Of a stretch of DNA of 64,000 nt, positions 42,783 to 55,118 are shown piece by piece. Under the pieces are notes generated by a model. It saw only the letters and a list, made by a program, of their open reading frames with translations, made no database searches and was not told where the DNA came from. How positions within the stretch are numbered: the first letter of the stretch is position 1; the number at the start of each line of letters is the position of its first letter. Origin of the DNA: Malachius bipustulatus (taxonomy: Eukaryota > Arthropoda > Insecta > Coleoptera > Melyridae); contig OU342631.1 in assembly GCA_910589415.1 (NCBI GenBank), positions 17,856,001 to 17,920,000 of the forward strand, given 5' to 3'. The translations under genes and the position numbers were made by a program.

Positions 42783-44390
42783 GGACTAAAAGTAAAGGTT
42801 TAGAGTAGTTTTACAGAAGAGTGTTAATGTTTAATGTCCATCAGTTGGATGCAAATCGGGATCAACTGGAAAATCAACTCACCCAGAATTATATTTTCTG
42901 GTCATAAATTTACTATATTATATAAATATTTATTACGAAAACCTTCATCTAAAGTTGACAAAACAACTACAACTGTCACTAGTTTTTACAAGTAAAATCA
43001 ATCGTTCCAAAAAAACAAAATCAGGTTAATGTTAGTTGAATGGTATACATATGTATGGTAATGACAACATTGGACATGATATACATGTAGGTACATGATG
43101 TACATGTTATTGTGAAGGAAATCCATGCATAAGCGTGTTACTTTCAATCCATTATATTTTCTTTAGCACAGTAAAAATATAATTAAATGAAATGGAAGTT
43201 TGATGAAGACCTAATACTTAATAATAAGAAAGGTACAAAAAAAATTATAAACAGAAAAACTTTACACGTTTACGAGTAGTTAGTGAACTATTCTTAATGT
43301 AGGTTTCTGGATACAGTCCATTCTGTGGCGAGATAAAGAAAACTCTATACCAAATTAGACAGAAACGATAATACAAAATAATAAATTTCCCCCTTGTTTG
43401 TTTGAAGTTTCCATTAAAGTTGTCAAGAAACACAAAAGTAATCAAGACGGAAAGGAAATATACGTTAGTTAATTAAATCTGATGGGGTAGTTTCCATTAA
43501 AACTGTGAAAAGTTTGCACGAAAACAAAGCGGAAAATTAGTAAGTTCTGTTATGAATTCAGTAGTTTGCAGTAATTCTCAGAGAATCAGTTCGGATTTGA
43601 TGAACGTTCACCAGCGAATCTCGCGGAACAAAAGCTCATCAAAACGACTACACGTCGTGAATGGCTTGATTTTTTCCATCCGATGAAGAATTGATTGTTG
43701 GAAAAAGTTGTTTGATCATTATTTTGTGAAGGGGATCTGACAGCGCGTGAGTAATTTCTCAGTTTACCCAATCTTTCTAACATTTTACGCTTTTCACTCA
43801 ACTGTCCACGAATTAATTTCATTAAGTCAATCAAGTGAACCTTTCTATTTACACTGCATACGCGATATTATTTACAGACAATGGTTTTATTATTATCCAT
43901 ATATATATTAGCTGCTCACTTTTTCAGTTTTCAGACATTTCTTATTCTCTTCTGCAATATCTACTAATATCAAGCATGTCGAGTGTGACGGGTGATTTTT
44001 AAGTCAGAATAATAAAGCTGAAAAGCTTATCCACTAGATTTCCACCTTGGCAAATTCTATTTCAGAGTACATTTGACTGATTTTTACACGTTTAGAAACG
44101 CCCCCCAGGGATGATTTCATTAGATCAAATCTAATATAAATCTATGTATAGCTTTCTTCGCACCATAGGATCTCTCGTGCAGCGTGCTTAGGGATTCATT
44201 CTGTTGCATGAGAACTCTCTCATAAAAAAGCATATTTTTTGAACAAGCTATGAACATTATAGTTATCCCTTGATGAGAGTATGACTTACTCACAGAACTG
44301 ACAGGATCACCATGTTTTATAAGACCGAAAGGCTGAAAGGTCTCAAAAGCAGTTGAACAATAACACTTTATTAGTCATGATTTATTGGTC
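42783..44390. other. Stretch without an intact gene
   Basis: An 82-codon minus-strand frame (43586-43834) is not recognised. From about 44100 the plus strand may contain eroded RT sequence upstream of the LINE relic (GDDFIRSNL-like), too damaged to define. Confidence 0.35.
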
Positions 44391-45178
44391 ATGAAACTGG
44401 ATTACGGATGCTTCATCTACATGCCAGCTGCGAAATTAATTCTGAGTGTTCTCAACGAGGTTCAAAATTCAGACCTACGGATTGTGTTCAGGTATAGCTC
44501 AGCTGAGAGTATCTACTGACAGGCCAACAAGCCCCTGTACCACCCCCATCTCCTGGACCACCTCCATATGTGAATTCTGTAGGTAGACCGATTCCTCAAA
44601 CGAATCCAGAAGAGGAAGTGCATCAGTCAGCACCGCTGAAAGTAAAATCGAAACAAACCGACTTCCGGTATTTACTGTGTTCACGATTCATACAGGCGAA
44701 CTCTTTGGAATCCTCCAAGCGATAAAATCTAAATTCCTATTCACAGTTTCGTGGCTATTTGCACAGATATTCACTTGCATCCACCCACCCCTTTCAAGAT
44801 ATCTATACTCAGCATCTGCTGGTACAAGTCATACACGACTCCTCTTGCCGACTCAGAGAATTGGCGGTGTTTCAGTCGCACATAGGAATTATCGATAACG
44901 ATCGTAAGCTGTAAACGAGGTCTCCTTATCGAATCAGTTTCCTGAAGAGATTCAAATTTAGAAAGACCTTGAACTGATAGAACAAGATACCCTCAAATCT
45001 TCATGAAATCTTGTCCACAGATGATCTCTTTGAGCTTTCCCCAACTACCAGGAAAAATAAATTCATTTCTACGTCGGCTAAGGATAAGGCACATCAGAAA
45101 GCATTGCAGGTCCCCACTTGCTGTCCAGCACCTACTAACGAGTGCCCTTATTTTACACGAAAAACAACAAAACCCATA
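44391..45178 (+). pseudogene. Non-LTR retrotransposon (Jockey/R1-like) ORF2 relic
   Basis: The order matches the C-terminal half of ORF2. At 44397-44515 is the RT thumb region (LDYGCFIY, then a Leu-rich helix, SSAESIY) ending in a stop, followed by QANKPL. At 44655-44735 is RNase H-like sequence (RLPVFTVFTIHTGELFGI, where the Glu corresponds to the second catalytic residue). After a frame change, HPFQDIY and FQSHIGIIDND follow, the latter matching the SHVGI-x-GN block of RNase H. At 45068-45178 is FLRRLRIRHIRKH and AVQHLLTSALI, matching the RLRIGHT...VEHLL block. Stops and frame shifts are frequent. It is an old fragment. Confidence 0.65.
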
Positions 45179-45808
45179 AGTTAAAAAGAATACAAAATAT
45201 TCAAAAGAAATAAGAATGAGTACCGAAAAGACAATGATAGCGTCCATTGAAATGAGAAGAGTATTCACTGGCCACAAGATTACCTTAAATGTCAAGCTAA
45301 AATTTCTGAGGTCGTAGTATTCTCATGAGCAGAGACTAGCGTTAAAGCAGAATTTAACTGAGACAGCGTACAAGAAAATGGAAGCCTTTGAAATATGGCT
45401 GTAAAAGAGGATGTAAGGGTGTAGTAGACAGAACATGTACCAAACGAGGTTATTCTTAGAAGACTTGTCAAAAAAAAAGGAAATTTCGCTGAAAAGAAGT
45501 GTTTAACATCGTAAAACGTGTAACTTAGAATACTCCGGTTATTATGAGGAATTAAAAATGAGATTGATCTTTTTCAGAAAATATTTCAGGGTAAAATACA
45601 CGGCTGGAGGGTATTGATAACCGCGTAGAATCGAAATTTTTTGAAAAATTTTGATTCAACTTTTTCCTCGACAATATTAATACTTTGAAAGTTACAGCAA
45701 TTAAAAGGATCTATGTATAATTATTAATAATCAAAGGAAACTTGCCTTTTTCATATGTTTATAAAATTATTTGTTACGAAAAATGCAACCTAAGAATTAA
45801 ATAATATA
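45179..45808. other. Spacer after the LINE relic, no gene
   Basis: No coding or repeat structure is clear apart from AT-rich sequence. Confidence 0.35.
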
Positions 45809-45945
45809 CAGGGTGTTCTATTCTAAATGAGAAAGTTGATGACTACTTCCCATATAACCGGAAGTGGTACAGGGCTGTGAAAATTTTAGTTGAGTTTGTC
45901 CAGATTGAATCTTATATGTAGAAATTTTCAGACTTGTAGACCAAT
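45809..45945. repeat. Isolated shell module of the 35288 palindrome family
   Basis: After TATA it reads CAGGGTGTTCTATTCTAAAT, then GAAAGTTGATG, CCCATATAACCGGAAGTGG and TTTAGTTGAG. This is the inward end of the outer shell at 35288-35472 in reverse orientation, present here without the core or a mirrored arm. Confidence 0.5.
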
Positions 45946-46834
45946 TATTTTTTTTATGTATGCCTCCACCTACGGACGATTTGTGACAGTAACGTTTTCC
46001 CGACTCATATATTCACGCGCTAGTCATTTTGGGCATACCCTTTGTAGGTTTACCCGTATAAACTTCACTGAGCAATCAAATTAAGGGTAATTACATCCTC
46101 AACAGTTTCATGTACTTTTTTTACGACCGAGAATTTCACAAAATATTTTCACAAGATACTGAATTTGTTTTTTTTCAACGGCTGTACATCTCATATTCCT
46201 AGAAAAAAAGCTTTAACTGAAAGATAAATTAATTAGCTGCAACTTTGGTTCCCAAATATTTTTCAAAAAAAAACTAAGACGAGTAACGGAGATGCAGGAG
46301 TATTCGCGTTTTCCAAGATGGCGACCGGAAGTCCATTTCTACAGTCCCGATTTTCGGTTTTAGAGTACTATTATCCCCCTTCAACTTGAAAGAAAAAATT
46401 TAGATAAATTTTCATGGGAATGGAATTTAAAATAAATATTTTCTTTCACTTATCAAGTTCACAAGGAGCGAATTTGATGAGCTTAATAAAAAAATCCTTA
46501 AATATGTCGCTGACACAAAATTAAGGACAATAATTCCTCAAGGATGCTACATTATATCGGATATGGCTTTTTATTTCCTGGTTACTTTCAGTAATATTCG
46601 AGTAATTGCATTATTTCAGTAATAGTATTGCTTCCTGCTTTTGAAGCCCACATGTTTTAATATACAGTGAAGAGTACGTGTAAAAAACTAATGAAAATTT
46701 GTAAGGACCTCGTCAAAAAATTTTTACACGGCATGTTATATAATTTCTTAATAGGCGTGAAGAGTTTAACTAAAAAGTGCTTACAGATCCAAGTAATACC
46801 TATGTAAAAGGTATGGGTAGGTGGATGCAGTGTA
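45946..46834. other. Stretch without a recognised gene
   Basis: A segment near 46315-46365 (CCAAGATGGCGACCGGAAGT) resembles the inner parts of other MITEs here (GCCGACTTCCGG at 24730), so it is probably repeat-derived. No protein or complete element is seen. Confidence 0.35.
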
Positions 46835-47128
46835 CCGAGTGACTCATTACTCATTAAGAATGGTCACCGGGAATATCTCCGAAATTAATAAGAGTCGCAC
46901 AGCATGAGGAAAAAAATTCCAAGGAAAGTGGCTCTAAAAGATAGTTGGAAAATAGTTTTGAGCTTCTACAATGACCGCTAGGGAGCGTAACAGCCGTGAC
47001 GAAATAAAAAATGTGATTTTATAACAATTTTTTAGGCCAACTTTCCTTAGAAAAATATTTTTTCCAGTGGCTGTACGATGCTTGGTTTCAGAGATATTCC
47101 CTGTGACCATTCTTAATGACTCACCCGG
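46835..47128. mobile_element. TA-flanked MITE, 294 bp
   Basis: The ends are CCGAGTGACTCATTA and, on the minus strand, CCGGGTGAGTCATTAAGAAT, with TA at 46833-46834 and 47129-47130. The arms share TTAAGAATGGTCAC and GGGAATATCTC, then diverge. The repeats are about 100 bp. Confidence 0.75.
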
Positions 47129-47130
47129 TA

Positions 47131-48751
47131 CAGAATCAGGTAAAAGATGCTGTGACTTCTTCCAATGCAATATCGAACCTTTTGCAAATTCTTATTTTAT
47201 ATATGAATCGTCAAGTATCGATCACATGAGTTCAATTTTTTAACATTATACCATCAGAATAGCACTTTAGAGGCTTGGTCGAGGAAAAAATTGTGTAGAT
47301 TTATAAACTTATCACGAGGGTAACACGCAAAAAAGCTTAAAGGAATGAAATACGTACGATCAAATAACGAATTGTGGAGGAAACCCAAATCTGAAAAATA
47401 AATTATCCTACCACGCTTAAAGCCAGGCAATTGGACAATTAATTCCAAATAACACCATAAATTATTTGATAACATAATTAAAATCCGAATCGATTAAAGC
47501 TTTAGGGAGCATGAATTGTTTTTAATTTGAAACCCGACTTACCCACGGCGGAAAAACATAGCTGCTATCATTTCTATTTTTATCTTCCACTAATCGATGT
47601 CCCATCCAAACTTTGACCCTTCCAAATAACTTTCACAGCAAGCATCTACATTGTGCTACTAACACTAATCGTAATAATATTTAGGTACATCGTACATCTC
47701 GCGATGTTTAGAAGCCTAACATATTCTTTCATTACAATTTGGGACGAGTTACGAAGGGTTTCAAACAGTAAGTAGACTACAGCGTATTTTGAATTGACAA
47801 ATCTGCTCATACTTTGAATACATTAATCGAATAATGCAAGATCAACAGAATTTTCCCAATGGGAATAACCCCATTGTCTTGAAGAGTATACAACTTTCCT
47901 TAAGAGGCGGTCCTAGGTGGTAAATAATGTAGATCCAGGATTTCATGCAATATGCATTCGGGATAGTGAAAGTGTACACGTGAACGTTGTATAAACTCCG
48001 GCCTCAGTATCGATTTTAGAGCTACGTTCCATTTATAACCAGCCGTCACTGTTTAGTAAGAGGGAAGCAATACTTTTTCCCGTTTCTTGCTTATATTATA
48101 AATGAGGGAACTGTTTTAGAGTCTTAAAAAGACCAGGAGATGGATAGGTGGATATATTTTATTATCAACAACTTTGCCAGAATGAATCTGCTGGAGGTAC
48201 CGGCGTTTGGGGAATGGAAAGTTGGAAGTGTTCGAGTATATCTGGAGCATATTACATACTTCACTTGGATATTACCTCGCAAATATTGTACTGTGGATAA
48301 GTCGAAGTAGGATTTTTCGCTAAGAATCTTTTTACATACCGGGGAAAAGGTTTAAGATGAATCATGTGCTTCGATATAATATGGTGCTTTGTGAATTTGG
48401 AAAAGTTATATTAGGAGACTACTTACAGAGGACTTTGAGAAAATGTCTTGGGGAATTGAATATCTTTTGGGTTAAAAGTGTCGAGGACTCCTATCTGGAA
48501 AACCCCTTATGCGCATGAGCGTTTTAAGTAAACAGTCAATAATTTATTTACACCATTAGGTAATTAGGAGTTTCCACATATTTAAAGTAATGCGTGTTTA
48601 AATCAAAGTTACCTGTTGCGAATCCCAACAGTGACCGTCAAAAAGTTGTCATCATAATAATGGGAAATTTTTTAATTTTTGATTCGTCAAAAAAACTTTG
48701 ACAACAAAAAACTCTGCTTGCTTGAAAATTTATTCAAGCCGTAATCAGATA
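47131..48751. other. Low-repeat stretch, possibly host non-coding DNA
   Basis: No repeat ends and no long frame. Short frames at 46934-47170 and 47254-47475 look incidental. I see nothing to call. Confidence 0.35.
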
Positions 48752-48753
48752 TA

Positions 48754-49678
48754 CTGAGTGATTTTACTTGACGAGAAAATAGATTTATTCGAAATAGTGA
48801 ACACTAGCTATTATAAGAGTGCTATTTTTCGAAAACTAAGCAAGATTTCGATTTGATTTTTTAACATACGCCAATTTTAGCCTAATTAGATAGTCTCATG
48901 ATCCAAAAACGACCGCTGTTGAATAATTAAATTGAAATAATTAATTGAAAATAAAACATTTTCAATTAAAAAAAAAATATTTTCAAAAGTTGACTTACTT
49001 AGGCTTAATCTTAAATTGCAATATTTTTTTAATGTAATCTTTCAAGATCTATTATTGCAATAGACCATGAAAATTGTTAATTATTACTTCACATTTCTTT
49101 ACATTGGTCGAAAAGTGATATTTTGTTACAAAGTTGACTTTTTTGACGCTTTTAAAGTAGAAACTTTTTTATGAGAGCTGTTTTTTATTTGGATGCTACT
49201 TAAAGCTCCAAATAACCACTCTTAATTGATTTTATTGGAACAGAAACAAGTTTGAAAAAACAGCTCTCACAAAAAAGCGTAGGTATCTCCTTTAAAAGTT
49301 AATTGCATCAAAAACTTTACTTTACTATCCCAAAATATCACTTTTGTCCAATGTAAAGAAATGTGAAGCAATAATTAACAATCTTCACGATCCAGTGCAA
49401 TAACAGAACTTGAAAGACTTCATTAAAAAAATATTACAATTTGAAATTAGGTGTAAGTACCTCAGTCAAAATTTGAAAATATAAAAAAATGAAAACGTAT
49501 TTTTGTGAAATTATTCGAAAGTGATATGTTTTTCGATCATGAGATTCTCAAATAGGCTAAAATTGACATATTGTACAAAAATCAAATAGAAATCTTGCTT
49601 AGTTTTCAAAAAATAGCACATTTATGATTTTCGCCATTTCGTAAAAATCTATTTTCTCGATTAGTGAAAATAGCTCTG
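48754..49678. mobile_element. Palindromic TA-flanked element, 925 bp
   Basis: The ends are CTGAGTGATTTTACTTG and, on the minus strand, CAGAGCTATTTTCACTAATC, with TA at 48752-48753 and 49679-49680. The arms remain complementary to near the centre at about 49216 with moderate divergence, for example GAAAACTAAGCAAGATTTC, CCAATTTTAGCCTAATTAGA and AAGAAATGTGAAG[CT]AATAATT. No coding frame. Confidence 0.8.
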
Positions 49679-49680
49679 TA

Positions 49681-49945
49681 TAGCTGATGAGGGCAAAATA
49701 AGTTTTCGAGATGCAGTGATTTTTTTTGTTCCGTGGTTTTTTCGACAAGTGAGAAAAAAAAAATGCTTTCCAACTTTTTTGCGGTCACTGTTTTTGAGAT
49801 TTTAAGATTTTATGATTTAAGATTTTTGGAGTATCCATTTTTCTAATTGAATCAGACCAATAAACAAATATTAAAAAATACACTAAAAGGAAGATGATAA
49901 GAAGATTTTTGGGTGCAGTTAGAAGAACATCGAGGTCCTATAGTA
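49681..49945. other. Spacer between two palindromes
   Basis: AT-rich, no feature supported. Confidence 0.4.
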
Positions 49946-49947
49946 TA

Positions 49948-51156
49948 CACCGTGTTTTATATTAAGTCGGCACTATTGCTAACTTCGTTATTATTTAACC
50001 TAGAAAGTCGGTTAAATTAGCAAACTAGTAGTATTTTTTCTCCTGAATAAAATGGCGAAAACAGAAAAGCAATTGAACATCGCGTTTTCGAGATATTTTA
50101 AAAAATGTAACTTTTTTAATAGAAACCCTATATATTTTTGGATGGATCGGTTGCAAATTTTTTTTTAAAGGAAAAAGTTTCTATGCACTATGATCCTAAA
50201 ATAATAAATTCATTAATTATTCATTATTTTATTACTCCCATAGTAGGCTGCGACAATTAATGTAATTTAGTGCACCTACCTACGTAATGTAAGGTAAAAA
50301 AATATATCGTCCTCAATAGTGTATTTTTCAATAAAAAAATACACAAAAAAAGGAGTTGTTATATTGAAAAGGATTTAATTTTAAATAAACAAATAACAGA
50401 ACTTGTCTGTGTTTTAAATTAAGTCGGCACTATTGCTAACTTCGTTATTATTTGAGCTAGAAAGTCGGTTAAATTAGCAAACTAGTAGTATTTTTTCTCT
50501 TAAATAAAACGATGAAAACAGGAAAACAATTGAACATCGCGTTTTCGATATATTTAAAAAAATGGATATTTTTTATGGAACACCCTGTATATTTTTAGAT
50601 GGATCGGTTGCAAAAATTTTTTTAAAGGAAAAAGTCTCTATGCACTATGATCCTAAAATAATAAAATTGTACACACAAACAAGTTCTGTTATTTGTTTAT
50701 GTAAAATTAAATCCTTTTCAAGGTAACAACTCTTATTTTTAGTGTATTTTTTTATTGAAAAATACACTATTGAGGACGACATAATTTTTTTACCTTACAT
50801 TACGTAGGTAGGTACACTAAGACTAAATTACAATAATTGTCGCAGCCTACTTTGGGAGTAATAAAATAATGAATAATTAATGAATTTATTATTTTAGGAT
50901 CATAGTGTATAAAGACTTTTCCCTTTAAAAAAAAATTTGCAACCGATCCATCTAAAAATATACAGGGTGTTCCATTAAAAAAATTACATTTTTTGTCACA
51001 TCAAATTACATCTCAAAAACGCGATGTTCAATTGTTTTTCTGCTTTCGCCATTTTATTCAGCGGCAAAAATACTACTAGTTTGCTAATTTAACCGACTTT
51101 CTAGGTTAAATAATAACGAAGTTAGCAATAGTGCCGACTTAATATAAAACACGGTG
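49948..51156. mobile_element. Compound palindromic TA-flanked element, 1209 bp
   Basis: The ends are CACCGTGTTTTATATTAAG and its reverse complement, with TA at 49946-49947 and 51157-51158. The left arm (49948-50405) and right arm (about 50690-51156) are reverse complements. A third, partial copy of the left arm (about 50408-50690) lies between them in direct orientation. Each unit holds an outer module ending GGAACACCCTG (intact at 50577-50587 and 50960-50970, eroded in the first copy) and an inner module that reaches the AGTGTATTTTT hairpin and CTATTGAGGACGAC. There is no coding capacity. Confidence 0.8.
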
Positions 51157-51158
51157 TA

Positions 51159-51734
51159 TGTATACCTTGGACACTGTGTACACAAGTCCATTTTACTCTT
51201 GGGATTCTGAAAATAACCATAAAGGAAAAATAGGTATTTTGAAAAGGAGATTTCAAAATATTTCAGCATTTTAGCAAAACATCTTCATGGCAAGTCTAAT
51301 AATACTCAATATAAGAACTCAACTCTCTAAAATTCCCTGACACTTTCCTACATGTTTTTCAGAGAACGTAGGAATGTTTTCAAAAATTTTTTATGCACAA
51401 AAATCCTATGAAACACATTTATAAGTAAATTGACGCCTGAAGTTATCCTAAAAGTAATGAAATCATTGGCTACTTTTCGCTAATTTAACTGACTCTGTAT
51501 CTTTAATCGTTTCCGATATTTAAAATTTGCATAAATCTGAATAGGGAATACTGATTTTTTTATGGAATGATGACTAGACATGTTTCTATAATACTAATAA
51601 GAAAATCAAATCACTCGACTTTGAATAATTGCGCTTGCGCCACGTCGAAAATAATAAAAGTACAGCTTAAAATTTCCAGGTGAGAAAAAATTTCGATAAA
51701 GCATTGGCAATATGGCTACACGATTTAGTGAAGT
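51159..51734. other. Spacer, no gene
   Basis: No frame or inverted repeat is recognisable. Confidence 0.35.
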
Positions 51735-52392
51735 CTAAAGGTGCGTACAGACATGCAACAGAACACCGTAACGTAACTTCACCGCGTATCAAGTCTGGAC
51801 GGCACTCTGCAACAGCGTACCAGTACAGTAACAGCGTAACACAGTAACATCGCAGCGTCCCATCAGTTGTCGGTATTTCGGCGTCACATCAAAGAAATGT
51901 TCGCGACGACGTTGCACTATAGATTTGCCGGTTTGGACGAGTCTGCGAAAAACTTGCGTTGTTTTGATTTTTATGTTGGTCAAATTGATCAAAAATTCAA
52001 AATCAGTTGGCGTTATTCTTGTGAAGTTTTTGTATAGGTCACTCACTGACTGAAAGTTTAAATCTCTTAATAACTGACGACCGCCGTACACAGTTCTACT
52101 GGTGTATAATTGATTCTGCCACCAGCGTCTTGATCTGCGTTTTTTCTTCTGCACTAAATAGTGCATAACTATGTGCTGCAGCCGCAACATCCATCTTTTT
52201 CGAATACACTCGTGCAACTAATTAAAAAATCTGGGACGCCTAAATGTTTCGCGTTGATGTTGCGGGGCGATGTTCTGTTGCACTAATTTTTTTTTTTAAA
52301 CCGGGCTGACCACGCAACATCGCCGCGTACAGAAATGATACGCGGCGAAGTTACGTGACGATGTTCTGTTGCATGTCTGTACGCACCTTTAG
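51735..52392 (-). mobile_element. PIF/Harbinger deletion derivative, 658 bp
   Basis: The terminal inverted repeats begin CTAAAGGTGCGTACAGAC and extend about 50 bp with few changes (ATGCAACAGAACA, GTAACTTC, CGCGTATCA). The interior encodes the N-terminal piece of a Harbinger transposase on the minus strand and then runs straight into the other terminal repeat, so the DDE catalytic part is deleted. A clear 3-bp target duplication is not visible. Confidence 0.7.
51789..52217 (-). pseudogene. Harbinger transposase N-terminal fragment, 142 aa
   Basis: Residues about 25-85 carry the hallmark of PIF/Harbinger (HARBI1-like) transposases: a basic KKKRRSRRWW segment, then a Leu-rich LLRDLNFQSVSDLYKNF and TPTDFEFLINL. 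After residue about 90 the frame enters sequence of the terminal repeat and no DDE domain follows. A full-length family member has roughly 350-400 residues, so this is truncated. It cannot be a catalytic transposase; whether it is translated is unknown. Confidence 0.65.
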
Positions 52393-52963
52393 ATATACCC
52401 CTATAGGTAGATATAAATATATCTCCTAGATTTATCTAAATAGATTAGGTAGATAGATATAGACAGATTAGGTAGATTTATCTCTTAGTTTCGGATAAAA
52501 GCTCCACTAAATTGCTTTTAAAACCTTTCATAGAACAACTTTGTGAAAAAAGTCTCTTTTGAACGCGTTTAAAATAATTTATTTAGATTTTTATAAGTAT
52601 CTCTAGTAACTTGTACTTTTATATTTTTATTAAACCTTATTAAATCTTATCTTTTCCAATCTTAGATCTCAACTCTTGTAAAATTAAATGCAATAATAAA
52701 TAATAATTAAATAAAATAAAATTAATTTTTCTGAAAGTAACTTAAAAAGTCTTAAGATATTTTCTGAATTAAAATCTGACCGAAATAATGAGAGAAAGAT
52801 TCGTATAATTTTTTACTCTTTCAGGAATATAGAGTTACCAAAGAAAGTTATGACCTGGAGTGTAGAGAGTGATTATAAAATATTTCTGTTCGATTTACTA
52901 AAGACTCTTTCACTAATAATCCCTGTGAAAATTATGTTCTCAACTTTATAAAGAATACACTAA
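52393..52963. other. Low-complexity AT-rich spacer
   Basis: At 52393-52495 the motif TAGATA/TAGGTAGAT recurs. No gene is seen in the rest. Confidence 0.45.
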
Positions 52964-53112
52964 TGCCCGTATGCACAAACGATAATTTCCTAAATAATTA
53001 CGTAATTACATAAATGAGTGTGATGGAGATATGCAGTTTTTTTGCAATAGAATGAGATGGGGATAATTGATTACGTAATTATTTAGGAAATTATCGTTTG
53101 TGAATACGGGCA
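52964..53112. mobile_element. MITE with TAA target duplication, 149 bp
   Basis: The ends are TGCCCGTATGCACAAACG and, on the minus strand, TGCCCGTATTCACAAACG. The arms continue for about 45 bp (ATAATTTCCTAAATAATTAC). TAA at 52961-52963 and 53113-53115 is a 3-bp target duplication, which fits PIF/Harbinger-type MITEs. Confidence 0.8.
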
Positions 53113-53283
53113 TAAGTATCTAAAAAATATTATCTAAAAATACATAAGATTAGAACGTTTCCTAGAAAACTTCACTTATAAGCCAATTTTTTTTATAAGT
53201 TTATATTATATTTTATTAATTGAAAATTGCTAAGGACTATAGGCAAAAAGTCTCTTCTTAAAGTGTGGTCTTTATTATAAGAT

Positions 53284-53320
53284 CAACGTTTCGACCGAAC
53301 AATTTGGGTCATCTTCGGGA
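53284..53320 (-). repeat. GATGACCC...GGTCGAAACGTTG module
   Basis: Read on the minus strand: CGAAGATGACCC, a 7-nt A/T-rich spacer, GGTCGAAACGTTGATC, and about 10 nt later ATAATAAAGACC. It closely parallels the module in the 9435-17611 palindrome arms (CTGATGATGATCC, GGATCGAAACGTTGG, AATAAAACC). It is followed on the plus strand by a (TTTA)n run at 53333-53359. It is probably the end of an unclassified transposable element. Confidence 0.45.
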
Positions 53321-53359
53321 TTCTAAAATTTTTTTATTTATTTATTTATTTATTTATTA

Positions 53360-55116
53360 ACTAGCCATTCAACAGTCAGGAGACCAATTACAGAATGGAT
53401 ATGCAGAAGGTAACTAATATACAGAAATGTATTTATATTAACTAAAAATAGCGGAACAATAGAATGAATTTTACAGAATTAGGTATTATTACAAATTTAA
53501 TTAACCCGTTAGGTTTTTAAAAGAACAGCCTTTACTTCCTCGGTCGATGCAGAAAAAATCTCAAGGGTCATTTTTCAGTCATTTCACTCGACATTTTCAG
53601 GACACCTTTATTAACATTTCAATCTTACACCGTGGCCGAGATAATCCTGAAATTTATCAAAGCCAAAAAGGATATCTCCTGGTAGAACCATCATAAAAAT
53701 TTCTTAATTTTGTAGAATACCTAGGAGATCTTTATTATTATTACTCTTATTTAACCTTGCATGACAACAACAAAAAATAAAATATATTTCCGGAAATGTC
53801 CGGCAGTTAAACTTTTCAATTCAGTACACTTTGATTCCTAATGGATTCTATTGGCAAACCTACAATCCTTTTGAATGCAACTTGGAAATATGAGAACGTT
53901 TCCTGTAAAAAAAAACTTACCTTAGAAATAAGCAAAACATTATCGTTAAATTCTTTGAAACGTAAGAATACCAGCAAACAACATTCTTATTTACAAATTT
54001 CTGAGAAATGTATTAATCACAATTACGGCCTAAATGGTCCTGAAAATAACCTGAAACATTTCTTGAAAGACACAATTGCACAGAAATGGGCAAATATTTC
54101 CCGTCTATTTAATCAAGCCCAAGAGTGCTTTTTTCAGTACAAGTTTATTTAGTGCTTCGTTTCGGAGAATAACTCTACTAAATTACTCCCGAAATTTTTC
54201 TGAAAATAACTAGGAAATAAATTATTGTTTCCTAAAATACCAATCTTGAACCTAAGAGCTTTACTGTTGGTTTTACTAAGAGAAAAATTTCTACTACAAC
54301 TCATAGAAAAATCAATCAGGTTTATTTCCTGGAAGAAAATCGCTTTAGATTGGATTTTCGTAGTTGAAAAAAAATTTTAGTTTTTAAAAATTAGGCTATT
54401 AAAATCTTCTGAAATATTTTCAAACGGTCAAAAATAGTTATTTATTATACAAGAGAAAAAAGTGATAGATTTTAGCTTGAGATATGATTTCGTCCCCGAC
54501 GCGTTTAGCGGAGGGGACAAACACATCGAGAGCTAAAATCGCACTTTTTTCTCGTGTGTAATATACAATTTTTTTCTGCGAGAAGAAATATCAGTGTTAG
54601 AATGTCGAAAAACGTAGTTAGATAACTGAAAATTATGTCGGAAAAATGATTTATGTTAAACTTGGATTTTCAAACTGTCTTTTATCGTAATCGACGTTGC
54701 CTGGTAACGAAACGATTTAATTCGATAAACGTCATAATTTAATTAAAATTTTAGATAGTTTTGCAAAGATTCTTGTAATGTCTCAATGAGTGAATTTATT
54801 AATATGGATAGTGATTGTTATGAAAATTCCCTTAATAATTGCCATTTGGATAATAAGGTAACTTTCCTTTACGTATATTTGATATAAATTTAATGATATC
54901 TGAGTGTTAATAGTAGCTATACCTAAGCCGCCATTTCGGGGAAATAAGTACTCATTTATTTCCCTGCTAATTCATTTTTTTCCCCGATAAGATGCAGCTC
55001 ATATAATGAGGCATTTTTCTACCTGTCAACGGGGAAAAAAGGTCAAACTTGTAGCCCGTCGCAGAAAAAATGAATTTAAATGAAGAAAATGAAGTTTTCT
55101 GACTGAAAGAATTTTA
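53360..55116. other. Stretch with one small foldback, no gene
   Basis: A 120-bp imperfect palindrome at about 54444-54563 has TTATACAAGAGAAAAAAGTG-like arms and GACGCGTTTAGCGGAGGGG in the centre. A 103-codon plus-strand frame (53841-54152) has no family resemblance that I can see. Confidence 0.4.
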
Positions 55117-55118
55117 TA

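Noticed and set aside
43586..43834. 82-codon minus-strand frame as a host exon
   Set aside because: No domain, no convincing splice context and surrounded by repeat relics.
53841..54152. 103-codon plus-strand frame
   Set aside because: Low-complexity Lys/Asn/Ser-rich translation of AT-rich DNA, no recognisable domain, no neighbouring exon signals that I could support.
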